Source: Lunularia cruciata (Eukaryota; Streptophyta; Marchantiopsida; Lunulariales; Lunulariaceae). From it: a stretch of 64,000 nt of DNA. The notes under the pieces were generated by a model. The model searched no databases. It saw nothing but the letters and a program-made list of their open reading frames with translations, and had not been told where the DNA came from. Positions 12,116-22,100 of this stretch are shown piece after piece; within the stretch, counting starts at the first letter, position 1; the number at the start of each line of letters is the position of its first letter. The DNA is taken from assembly GCA_948567375.1 (NCBI GenBank), contig OX419762.1, forward strand, positions 57,951,034 to 58,015,033. The letters run 5' to 3'. The translations under genes were made by a program, and so were the position numbers.

Positions 12116-12840
12116 TGTAATACCAAGAGCTAGCCATATGATCTAGATGTGAAATTTGGTTTGGTAACATCTGGAATGATGTTATACATGATGGTCAAAA
12201 TAGGTCAGATAGAAGTATTACCAAAAGGGTACTTCTACTAATAGAGCAGAAAACCAAAATACATTTGAAAACCTTAGAACCAATAGCTAGACATATGATT
12301 TGAAGGTGAGAATTGGGTTGGTAACATTTGGAAGGATGTTACACAAGATGGACTGAATAGATCAGAAAGGGGTATCACCAAAAGGGAACTTCTACTAATA
12401 GATTTGAAACCGAAATATGCTTGAAATCTTTGAAGGCAATTTTGGAGGCCTAAACAGATGAATTAGGCCTCGAAAATGTGCTGATTCTCTCCCCTTTGCT
12501 TTGTCTCATCGAGAGCTTTCCAACGGTACCTCACCCACGTGATTCTGAGATTCCTTCAGGAAGATTCCCTAAAAGGTTCCCTCCGGTCAAAGCTTGTTTG
12601 ACCAACCAGATAGGACCAGGACCAACATGTCACCCATCCAAGTAAGTAATCCAAGGGTGGAGCTTGCTGACATGTCACCTATCTATGTACCTAATCCTAT
12701 GGTGGAGCTTCATTGGAGGTGATCCGCTTTGCCTATATAATAAAGAGAAGGTGCTCCTTTGGGGCATCGGAGTTTGAGTGTGAAAGGGTGTGTTCTCAGG
12801 GTGTGTTTCTCTTCAGGTCTCATATCCTTGGAGTGTTACA
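12116..12840 (+). repeat. 5' LTR of C1
   Basis: 725 bp, beginning TGTAATACCAAGAGC and ending GAGTGTTACA. A TATATAAT box lies at 12734-12741 just upstream of aagagaaggtgc, placing transcription start roughly 30 bp further on. It is the same family as the solo LTR at 1169-1914 and the 3' LTR at 32190. Confidence 0.9.
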
Positions 12841-12841
12841 A

Positions 12842-12856
12842 TGGTATCAGAGCAGG
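12842..12856 (+). other. Primer-binding site of C1
   Basis: TGGTATCAGAGCAGG begins one base after the LTR. It is complementary to the 3' end of plant initiator-methionine tRNA, the usual first-strand primer of plant LTR retrotransposons. Confidence 0.9.
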
Positions 12857-12963
12857 TGTTGTCCAAGAGAGCGGATCACCTCTCTTGGAAGAACATGAGC
12901 TACTGAGACTGAGTAATTTTGAGGAGAGACATTCTGGTGTAATTAGTAGATTAGGAGGATAGA

Positions 12964-14510
12964 ATGGATGCTCCGAGAGGAAAATATCTAGTGCCTCACT
13001 TTCCATTTTTGAATCCATTCAACATCAAGATTATGTACATTCAACATGAGCAAGTGAGAGTGTATTTGGTTTTTCACTTCGGAGCAAAGTTCATAGATAG
13101 AGTAATGAATTCGCCAAACCTAGTGATTTTGCCTGTAGTGATTTACAATAGAGAGTGGGATTTGACAATTTACATTTTGTTGTGATGGATTTGAATGTCC
13201 CAAATCCTTTCCCTTTTAACACTCAAGTAGAAATTTGTTATGTAGTAAGACAGAAAGTGATGTTTAGGGATTTCATGGTCAAGAATTTTGGTGAGGAATA
13301 TTACCAACGAGTGGTAGCTTCTGAGGTCCCAATGGTAGTTCCAATAGTTTGTGCGCCCTCCAGGGTGATCATATTAACTCTCTATTGAAGTTTGGGGTAT
13401 AGCAATCTAGTGTTACAAGAACCATGGATCCGTAGTTGCAGGAGTTGGTGCAAGGAATGCAGGGGATGTTGAACAAATTTTGAGAGATTAAGATGACTAT
13501 GGAGGCATTACAAAGTCAAGTGCAGACCCTCAGGAATGATCAAGCAATGCAAGAAGAAGAGCCGTCTCAAAATCCAATACCTACTATTGAAGTACTTGGA
13601 GAGGCACCCGTGCCTACAAACCCTATCAATGATGAAGCATTACTACTCAAGATGAAGAAGACCTACAACATTGAGCCTTATAAGAGGCAGCATACGATGG
13701 AATTAGTGGAGAACTGGATCTTGAGAATGAATCGATATTTTTGGTTGTTCTCAATGGAGATCACCAAGCATGTTGTAGGCGTGTTTGCATGTATGTACTT
13801 GATCGATAATGCCCTCACATGATACGATGCTTGGGAACGATCCATGTTGGTAAAGAGAAGGGAGGTCACATGGACAACAATGCAAGAAGGATTGCTGAAG
13901 AGTTTCCAATTGGTGGATTTTGTGCAGATGGACGATTTGACTATGGAGATGGAAACAGAAGAACAACATGCAAGAGTATGTGGATGCAGTTCTAGATCTA
14001 CAAGTCACAATAACCGACATGAGTCCAGCAAAGGCTCTTGACAATTTCAAACGAGGATTGAAGGAGTGGATTCACCAAGAAGTCATGGTACAAAATCCTC
14101 GCACGGTATTTGAAGCCATTGCTTGTGCGCAAAGAATAGCAAGAGCATTAGGTGGAGGTGAAGGAGTAGTTCCACCTTAACATTATCAAGCAGAAATGTC
14201 ACCCATGGGTGGACCAGTACCAATGGAATTGGGCAACCTTTGGTTTCGAGACCGAGGAGCATGACCGCTTCAAGGAGAACGGGGACGGGTAGAAGAATAG
14301 AGAGATGGAGTCCCACGAAGAGAAGGACCTTGAGGAGAACAACACCGTTGTTACAATTGTGGTCGTATTGGGCATATATCTACCAACTATCGTGCTCAAC
14401 TTCCCAGAGGTCCTCGACCTTCATACATGCAATTTTTGAACAACATGGAGAGATGCATTGAAGAGGAAGAGGTAGAAATCACTTTGGAAAACGAAGATTG
14501 CCAGTAAATG
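12964..14510 (+). pseudogene. gag of C1 (frameshifted)
   Basis: The chain starts at ATG 12964 (MDAPRGKYLVPHFPFLNPFN) and needs a frame change near 13170. It continues with a coiled region MTMEALQSQVQTLRND (13493), the gag core ELVENWILRMNRYFWLFS (about 13708), and helices ITDMSPAKALDNFKRGLKEW (about 14015). Frames also shift near 13800 and 13960. A zinc knuckle at about 14347-14390 reads CYNCGRIGHISTNY, with Tyr for the last Cys. The protein would form capsids and bind the element RNA. Confidence 0.82.
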
Positions 14511-14589
14511 TACCTCACGGCCTTACTAGCTCAATAAGGAAGCAGAAAAGCGAGGAAAGGAAGAAGACAAGCGCAAAAAGGTACCAAAA

Positions 14590-15310
14590 GGCAACCTCAC
14601 AATTGATTGTAGTGAATGGAGTCCTAGAAGGCAATCCAATGAGAGTGTTAATAGATCCGGGAGCCACATAGAATTTCTTGTCTCGCTTTATTGCAATAAG
14701 ATTGGGAATGGATCTAGAGAGAGATGAGAGTGAAGAAGTAGAGTTACCTAATGGACAAATAGAGATGATTGAATCATTACCCAGGCGGGTAACACTCTCT
14801 GTAGGAAAATATCAAGAAGCAATTGAGTGGCAAGTGATACAATTAGCTTGTTATGATACAATCTTAGGTATGCCATGGATGGAGCATTACAATCCTATGG
14901 TAGATTGGAGGAAGAAAGTAGTGAGAACCCACCAATGGTCGATCATTGGGGTTAAAGAAAAATCACATAGGCAAGAATTGCCTCTATATGTCATAGGAAC
15001 AACAACTATCTATAAGACTGATAGGTGTTTCATGGGTCTAATAAGAGAAGTCCAGAGTGCACAACTCAAGCAACAATATTTTTTGTTATGCAAAAAATTT
15101 GTTTTTTTTTTTTGCCCGAGGCCCTGTGTGCGGAAATTGTAAAGTCATTTCTGGCCTTCTGCTCTGTTTCCTTCGGACCCATAGGCAGTTCTTGAGAAAT
15201 TGAAGGATGTCATAAATGAGTTTCAAGATGTCTTTCTTGATGATCTTCCCTCAGGATTACCACCAAAAAGGAGAGTAGATCATAAAATTGAGACACTCCC
15301 AAGGAAGACA
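14590..15310 (+). pseudogene. Aspartic protease of C1, cut by A1
   Basis: The reading is VVNGVLEGNPMRVLIDPGAT, a stop, then NFLSRFIAIRLGMDLERD with an open run from 14678. The catalytic triplet DSG is DPG here. The flap and C-terminal part carry DTILGMPWMEHYNPMVDW (about 14855-14905). The linker to RT reads LEKLKDVINEFQDVFLDDLPSGLPP (about 15190-15265) and runs into the A1 insertion at 15310. A run of T at about 15102-15113 marks local slippage. RT resumes at 24935. Confidence 0.83.
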
Positions 15311-15418
15311 CTGTCGTGCGTATATACATCGCTACACAACATACATCGCTGTCAACATCATACACTATAAAAGCACAACTCACACATAAGTCATACATAG
15401 ACTCTAAAGTGCCACAAT
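15311..15418 (-). repeat. Displaced first 108 bp of an A1 LTR
   Basis: Near-identical to 15738-15845, the start of the neighbouring LTR. It ends at the C1 flank with TGTC, a tetramer also present at the other A1 junction. This segment is missing from the LTR at the far end (24614-24934), so the two outer pieces together make one LTR. Confidence 0.82.
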
Positions 15419-15845
15419 AATCAGATTGCTTAACATTCTCAACTCAACTCAACTCAGATCAGTACTTGATTTGTCACTCTATAAACTGCCAACAACTGGG
15501 CACTGATTACAGTCAAGCCACACCCACTCAAGCATAGAGAATCCAGGTGACGCTCGCCGGCCTCTGTCCACCATAGCCAGGAACTCGAAGGCTCAACATC
15601 AGAGAAGTCAGTACCCCGAACACAAAATCTAACCGTCGGAAAGTAGTCCCTGAGAAACAGCTAGAATAACTCTAACTACCATCACTAGAACTCTAGTGTC
15701 CGAGCATCTAGATGCGGAACTACAAATGGCGTGACAGCTATCATGCGTATATATATCGCTACACAACATACATCGCTGTCAACATCATACACTATAAAAG
15801 CACAACTCACACATAAGTCATACATAGACTCTAAAGTGCCACAAT
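15419..15845 (-). repeat. Full 3' LTR of A1
   Basis: About 425 bp. On the minus strand it begins TGTGGCACTTTAGAG directly after the polypurine tract and contains a TATA-like ttttatagtg. It ends at CTGATT, where the far-end LTR reads CTGATTACA. The A2 3' LTR at 49330 starts with the same sequence. Confidence 0.8.
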
Positions 15846-15860
15846 CGCCCCCCTAGCTGG
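15846..15860 (-). other. Polypurine tract of A1
   Basis: On the minus strand the tract reads CCAGCTAGGGGGGCG and sits immediately before the LTR start. A2 has agctagagaggcaa at the same place. Such tracts prime second-strand synthesis. Confidence 0.7.
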
Positions 15861-16012
15861 CGGTTAGGTCCCTCTAACTCCAGATAGCCATCTACTCTAA
15901 GTATATGGTATACCCTCTAATGGGCAAAGATCAGGAGGCCGGGTGCTATGGAGCCCCATCGTTAGTTGCCTGTCTGCAATCTATACCATATAAAGAATGA
16001 ACTAGCTATAGG

Positions 16013-16312
16013 TCAAGTACATCTAGGACATAACCACTATCCCTGAGGAACCACCGTGAGGGGAGGAGTCATACATGCCATATGCCATCCTCTCGAACAG
16101 CTATCACACACTAACATAGTAGCAGCTCCACCAGAAGAGCCACATAACATACACCTCAAGCTTGCACGTACAAGTGCCAAGCTTGGGTCCATAGTACCAT
16201 CAATGTTTGGGAGGTGGCATGGCGCACAATTGCGCACATGATCCTTCCAAACAACACCATCATGTCCTTCTAACACAAGGACTCCAGATGGCAAAACCTC
16301 GCGCACTCTCAA
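16013..16312 (-). pseudogene. PHD finger at the C-terminal end of the A1 polyprotein
   Basis: The frame continues from the integrase as LRVREVLPSGVLVLEG..., then forms a complete C4HC3 PHD finger. It has CMLC, eleven residues, CDSC, four residues, His, AC, fourteen positions, then CPRC. Trp sits two places before the last Cys pair, as expected. A TAG (16039-16037) falls just before that Trp, and the chain ends at TGA 16015-16013. PHD fingers read histone H3 tails, often the methylation state of Lys4, so this module probably steered integration in place of the chromodomain seen in families B and C. A2 keeps the region at 48990-49160 with most Cys codons lost. The fold assignment is firm; the ligand is unknown. 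Confidence 0.87.
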
Positions 16313-17737
16313 GATAGTGCGGCCTGTAGAAACATCAAGTGTCGTCGGTGCTGTCTGCTGTAGATATACATAGTCACCTGGATGAAATCAACGGATCGAG
16401 GGTCTATAACCTCCTCCTCAAATGGTAGCATAGCGTAAAGTATCTCTATGCTGAGCAATCGCCAAGTTCTCAAAGGCCATCGGCATCACTCTCCGAAAGA
16501 TCTCTGCCCGCTGAGAACATGCGCTCATCCATACATCGGGGTCATCCAAGTCCAAAACTACAATAGCATCTCGACGAATGGCTGCAGGTAAATCTGGATC
16601 TCGTCCATAGAGTAGAAAGTATGGAGAGAAGGATGCTAAGGAGGCTTGCCGGCTGAACCGATAGCCCATGGCCAACCAAGGTAACTGGAGATCCCAATCT
16701 CCCAAGTGGCCTCTCTGCAAACCATACTTTCGCAATCCTCTCTTCACCGTCTGAACCACTCTCTTTGCTAAGCCATCTGCCTTAGGGTGATCTCGGGATG
16801 TAGTACGATGATCAATCAAAGCCTTGTCACACAAGACCTAAAACTTTCCCAAGAACTCTGTACCCTGATCAGTCAAAACCTCAGCTGGTGCACCAAAATG
16901 ACTAAGAACTCGATCCAGGAACGAGTAAGCTGTCCCTTCACTAGACTTGTCAGGAAGTGCCACCAACTCAATCCACTTGGAGAAGTGCTCCACCATCACC
17001 AAAACATACCGATGATGTCTCACAGTCAGCGGTAAAGGTCCGGTGAAGTCCAAACTCCAACGGTAACCCAATCCCATGATAGGTAATGGGTGTAACTGTG
17101 GCGTAGGAGCATTGAATGATGCTCTAACTCGATCACAAACCACACATCTGGCAACAAACTGCTGTACCTCGGTCTGCATACCGCGCCACCAATAATGACT
17201 CTGGAGTAAGCTATATGTACACTTTACTCCAAAATGTCCTAGCTCCTCATGAGCATGATGGACCAACTGTGGTCTCTGTGATGGAAGTGGTACTACTCGC
17301 ACTCTACCATCCTCCCATACACGCAAAAGGTGTCTACCCTCCAATCTGAACCGTCTGGCTCGCTGAAGAACACGGTCTCTCTCCTTGGCCCCAACTGTGC
17401 CACCCACAACACCAGTGCGAAGATAGTCCATCACTAAGACATCATCATGAATGTCTCGCTGAACTGTACCAATATCTTCACTCTCTGGATCTGTGACCTC
17501 AATAACTCCTCCTGTATGCGCTGAGAGAGATACCACCAAAGTCTCTGCAAATATACACAGAAAGGCCGATGCATGCCAACCTGGCACCATCTCCTCATCT
17601 GTCTCACCATGCCAACGTGCTCCGGTCTGATCCTGCTGGCTGGGACATGGGTTTCTACTCAACCCATCTGCATCACGGTTCACCACTCCAGGTCTGTGAA
17701 CAACCGTGAAATCATACTCCTGTAAAATCAGAGCCCA
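16313..17737 (-). pseudogene. Integrase of A1 (zinc-binding, core and C-terminal regions)
   Basis: The frame runs on from RNase H after a TGA at 17740. The zinc-binding region has HEELGHFG and CVVC (about 17255-17130). Core aspartates lie in WSLDFTG (near 17050) and LTDQGTEF (near 16870). The third catalytic residue, expected as Glu in ADGLAxR, is Lys (codon 16765-16763), and A2 has Lys at the same place. In-frame stops are TAG 16840-16838, TGA 16420-16418 and TGA 16390-16388. The remaining stretches are open, with conserved FSPYFLLYGRDPDLP. Integrase joins cDNA ends to the chromosome; with Lys for Glu and three stops it should be inactive. The PHD finger follows directly. Confidence 0.88.
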
Positions 17738-19126
17738 TCATGCAAGCTTCCCTGAAAGCTTGTCGGACTCCATCAACCACTTCAGCGGCTGATGATCAGT
17801 GATGAGAGTGAAGGGGTTACCAAATAGGTAACATCGGAAATGTGCTACTGCCCAAACTGCTGCCAAGCACTCTCCCTCATATGAACTATACTTCGCCTCC
17901 GCTGAATTGTTGGAGCGACTAGCATAGGCCACCACAAACTCCTTCTCCTCATCATCATGTTGGGTGAGCACCGCTCCAAGCCCCAACATACTCCAATCAG
18001 TGTGAACCTGAAATGGTCGTCCCTTGATCGGTCTCCTCAAAATAGGAGCAGATGTCAACCTCTCCTTGAGCTCTACAAAAGCTCTCTCCTGCTCATCTCC
18101 CCAACACCACTCCTGTGTAAGCTTGGTCAGCTTCGTCAAGGCCTTGGCAATGGCACTAAATCCTCTAACATAGCGGCGATAGAAGTTTGCCAACCCAAGG
18201 AATGCTCGCACTCTGCTCACATCCATAGGCCGAGGAATACGTGCAATAGCCTCCACCTTGGTCTGCTGAACACCAAGTCCTCCGGGGTAGATAGTGTGAC
18301 CCAAATACTCAACCTGCTCATGGAAGAACCTACACTTCCCAGGATGTAATTTGAGTCCATGAGATCTCAACCTCTCAAACACCTCCAACAATTGTCTCTC
18401 ATGCTCCTCCACAGTAGTGCTATACACCAAAATGTCATCAATATAGCACCGAGCAAAATCCAGTCCAGCTAGGATCCTATCCATGACCCTCTGGAACTCA
18501 GCAGGAGCATTCTTCAACCCAAATGGTAAGAATCTCCACTGATATAACACATCCTTGCCGTGAGGATCAATAGCCCAAAATGCTGTCTTGGACTTATCTT
18601 CCTCCCTGATCGGCAATTGATGATATCCCGCTCGAAGATCCAAAGTACTGAAGACCTTTGCATGCCCAATCGCATCAAAAATCTCCTCCGGTGTAGGCAT
18701 GGCATACCGATCAGCCCTGGTCTGTCGGTTGATAGGACGGTAATCTCCACACATCCGCCTATCTGTATAGTTGCCATGCATATCCTTCTTGGCTGGCATC
18801 ACTGTCGCTGATGCATACTCTCCATGTGAAATCTCCACCAAACCAGCCTCAAAAAGGTCACTACTCCGGCTCTGAATCAATGTCCTCTCCATCTCACTAT
18901 ATCGATAAGGACGTCGGAAAACAGGTGTGTCGCTAGTCAGCTCAATCCGTATACCAGGTCCCTTCAGAGCACCCAAATCCTTCATACTGAAGGCAAAACA
19001 ACTCGTGTGACTCCTCAAGAACCTCCAAACCCTCCGTCTTTCCTCTCCAGTAAGCTTGGGTCCAAGATCTGGCTCCCAAGTATCCTCTGTAACTGTAGTA
19101 GGAGTGGAAGACGTACTGACTGGCTG
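17738..19126 (-). CDS. Reverse transcriptase and RNase H of A1
   Basis: This is in the same frame as the upstream gag-protease-methyltransferase frame, separated only by TAG 19129-19127. Numbered from Met at 19018 (426 residues), the RT carries a fingers motif MCGDYRPIN (89-97), FSTLDLRAGY with the first catalytic Asp at 127, FLPFGLKNAP, and CYIDDILVYS with Asp194/195. RNase H has TDWS (Asp341), YEGECLA (Glu383) and ITDHQPL (Asp408), so its D-E-D residues are present. The frame ends at TGA 17740-17738, where A2 has CAA, implying an ancestral CGA. It copies element RNA into DNA. Expression would have required fusion to the upstream frame; no separate start is evident. Confidence 0.93.
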   Translation of the reverse strand, partial: QPVSTSSTPTTVTEDTWEPDLGPKLTGEERRRVWRFLRSHTSCFAFSMKDLGALKGPGIRIELTSDTPVFRRPYRYSEMERTLIQSRSSDLFEAGLVEISHGEYASATVMPAKKDMHGNYTDRRMCGDYRPINRQTRADRYAMPTPEEIFDAIGHAKVFSTLDLRAGYHQLPIREEDKSKTAFWAIDPHGKDVLYQWRFLPFGLKNAPAEFQRVMDRILAGLDFARCYIDDILVYSTTVEEHERQLLEVFERLRSHGLKLHPGKCRFFHEQVEYLGHTIYPGGLGVQQTKVEAIARIPRPMDVSRVRAFLGLANFYRRYVRGFSAIAKALTKLTKLTQEWCWGDEQERAFVELKERLTSAPILRRPIKGRPFQVHTDWSMLGLGAVLTQHDDEEKEFVVAYASRSNNSAEAKYSSYEGECLAAVWAVAHFRCYLFGNPFTLITDHQPLKWLMESDKLSGKLA

Positions 19127-22100
19127 CTATACTGGGCCCTTGGGAGCAATGGTGTCATGCTCTCGACCACTAGAGGTCCCAACCTCTGTGTGAAAAACTC
19201 CCTCCACTCTGGCTGCAAGCTCCATACGTCCTCTGGCTGCATCCCATGTGGACCAAGGGTGTAATCCAAGTAGCCCACGCTCACCTGGATGGACTCCAAG
19301 TAGACCACTCTCCCTAGTAGCTACTGGATGTGTCCCAAGAATACCATGTCCACTCGGTCCATCGCCCCCAGCATGTGCCTGAATCGTCTCGATAGGCACA
19401 GGGCTCACAAGTGTCTGAGTGGTGATGCCTATCAAGCGCATCCTACGCTGCTCTGCCAAACCAAGGCTCACAATCCAGGTCAAACAGTTCAGGTCCATAG
19501 CCTGACCTAACACCTGACGCCTGGATGCCTCTGACACTGCTGGAACAGCGGTAATACCGGTGCGAAAACCCATCGCCCGCTCTCTCTCATCAGCATTGGG
19601 CTCCACCAACTGCTGTAACTGTGAGTCCCAAACAAGTCCAGGTCCTCCCTCTCGAAAAGCATGAGAGCCTGGGAAACTCATGAGTGTGGGAAATGCAGCT
19701 CTAGGCTGTCCAACTAGGTTCACCACTGCCATAGGTGACCTATCAGCCACTACCACTGTCTGAGACTGACGTCCAGCATCCAAGATATCATCAACAAGAA
19801 TGTGGTCTAGTCGCTGAATCCCATCATAACTATGTTGTAGAACCTCTCTGGGTAAAAGGTTCGTCCACCAAAGACGAAGACGATGAGCCCGTGATCCCAC
19901 TCTGGCTGCATCTAACAATACAGCAGGTCCCATCCAAGAATGGACCTGATGTGTACTCGCCACCACTCTAGTGCGAGAATCACCCATCAATGGAACGTTC
20001 TCCAAAAGGTAAGCTGGAGAAACAGACTGATGAACCTGGAGATGTCGTAGTATCCGTAACATCTCCCAAAACACACCAGAACAAGGATCCTGAAGACCCA
20101 AACCGCGGCCCGCACGTGTATGTCCCTGACATGGCCATCCAGAAATCACCAAGTGAACAGGCCCATGTCTCTCTAGGTCATGCGCCCCCAGTAAGGAAAT
20201 GTCTCCTGGTAAGGCCTTCTGGTAACCTCTGACTGCTGACATCGGTAATAACTCCGGATACCGATAGGCCAAGTGTGCCACATGATGTAGAGAGACTTGC
20301 CTAGCAGTCTCATCTCTCTCTACATACAAGTACCTCTGTACTCGGATACCCGCTTGTAACACCGCAGCTAGTCCGGTGTTGATCCCACCAAACAATTCCA
20401 ATAGGCATATCCCCTCTACTGGATACTGCCAAGCAATGAGTGTGGTATCCAGAGGTGTCAAAGCAATTGCCTTTGGAGGCTCATCCTCACACTCATCCCC
20501 TGATGGTACGAAGGCTCCACTCCAAGCCTGCTGCACCAATTGATCTGCATGCTGCTGCAATGCCTCCTCTGAACTCCACAATGGAACATCCAAGGTGGAT
20601 GGAACAATCCCACTCGTACTCCATAGCCGAGTGATCTCCTCTGGTACTGGAGTATCCTCTACATGGGCGTTCCCCTCCAACAAGTCACCAGGCCAAGTAA
20701 CTGCACCGCTGAAAGCCAAAACTGATGCTGCCATGGTCCTGGACTGTAGTGAGCCAAGACTACCACTACTAAAGCGTACTGGTAGGCGACATACCCGTCC
20801 CTCACCAGACTGCCAACCAGGTCTATAAGAGGCTGTCTCCTCCCAATAGTCAATACTGAAACCCATAGGGTATAACACTGCTCCCCCAACTAGCACATCA
20901 TATGACTCAGCTATCGTCGCAATAGCCTGAGCTCTCACCACCGAGCTATCAGTCGGATGACCAGGCTGAACCTGGACAACAAGCTCTCCACGTGTGATGT
21001 ACTGTGTCGAACCACCACCAAGAGATGTCTGGATCTGAAATAGACACCTCTCCACATCGGTCTTCCGTAACTCCAGACCAACAACTGCAGCCTTCCCCAA
21101 CATAAGGGGCTGCGCACCAGAGTCTAACAAGACTCTCTGTGGTGTATAGACCTTCCCTGAAGGTCCCACCAAACGAAAGATCCCCCTCTGGTTATCCAAT
21201 AGGACAACACCAGGTGTAAACCACGCTCTCTCAAAGGCCGGTCTAGCTGGCAACTCCTCCAGTCTAGCCGATGCTGCCTGCCATAAACCATTGGTCGCTG
21301 AACGGATCCCATGCTCCTCAACCAAGTCAGCTCCACTACCAACCACCTCTGCTCTAGTAGTAGGAACTGCACCATCCCTACTCTCACACAACGTGGCAGC
21401 CAACCGGAACACTGGGGCTGGGTCAACTCCCAATGTAAACATGTCACTGGCTGAAAATAAAGGATGCCGCATAATCAGCTGAGCCGCCCCCAACATCATG
21501 CTAGACTCAGTCTGTGTAGTAGCAGGTGGCTGACTAGCAGGTACTCCATCACCACCTACCACACCTGCACTGGGACGTCTAGGAACCATGGATGTCGTCT
21601 GCAATGCCTCAGATAGCGTGAAAGACTGGGGAAGTCTGACCTGTCTCCCAACCTCTCCTCTTTGTGGGTCCAACTCCACTGATGCTCCTCTAGGCTCTGG
21701 AGCACGTACTGCACTCCTAGTCACTGCTGCAAATGCATCCACTTGTGCTACTCCGCACATGAAGTCCAAAGCATCTCTATCACCAGCATATGAGGTGGAA
21801 GCCTCAGCACCTGAATCTGATCTCCTATGAGCAATAGCCATACTAGCCAATCTCTGCTCCAACTGCTCAATCCGAGTAGCCATAGCTGTGTCAGAAGTAA
21901 GGGCAGGTACTGCACCCCTACTAGGTGTAGATCCTCTACCACCACCTCTACCACCTCGTCCTCCATGAACTGGAGCTCCTCTACTACCTGCCATAGCAGC
22001 CCTACCACTCCGTAACTCCGGGTGTAGGTCAAAACACCGGTCACTAGTGTGACCAAATCTGTGGCAATGCTCACACTGCCTCTGTGCTGGCTGTGATGCA

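Noticed and set aside
17957-18349. Open frame on the plus strand opposite A1 RT
   Set aside because: It is antisense to a clear RT/RNase H frame and has no recognisable domain; similar antisense frames occur throughout GC-rich A1.
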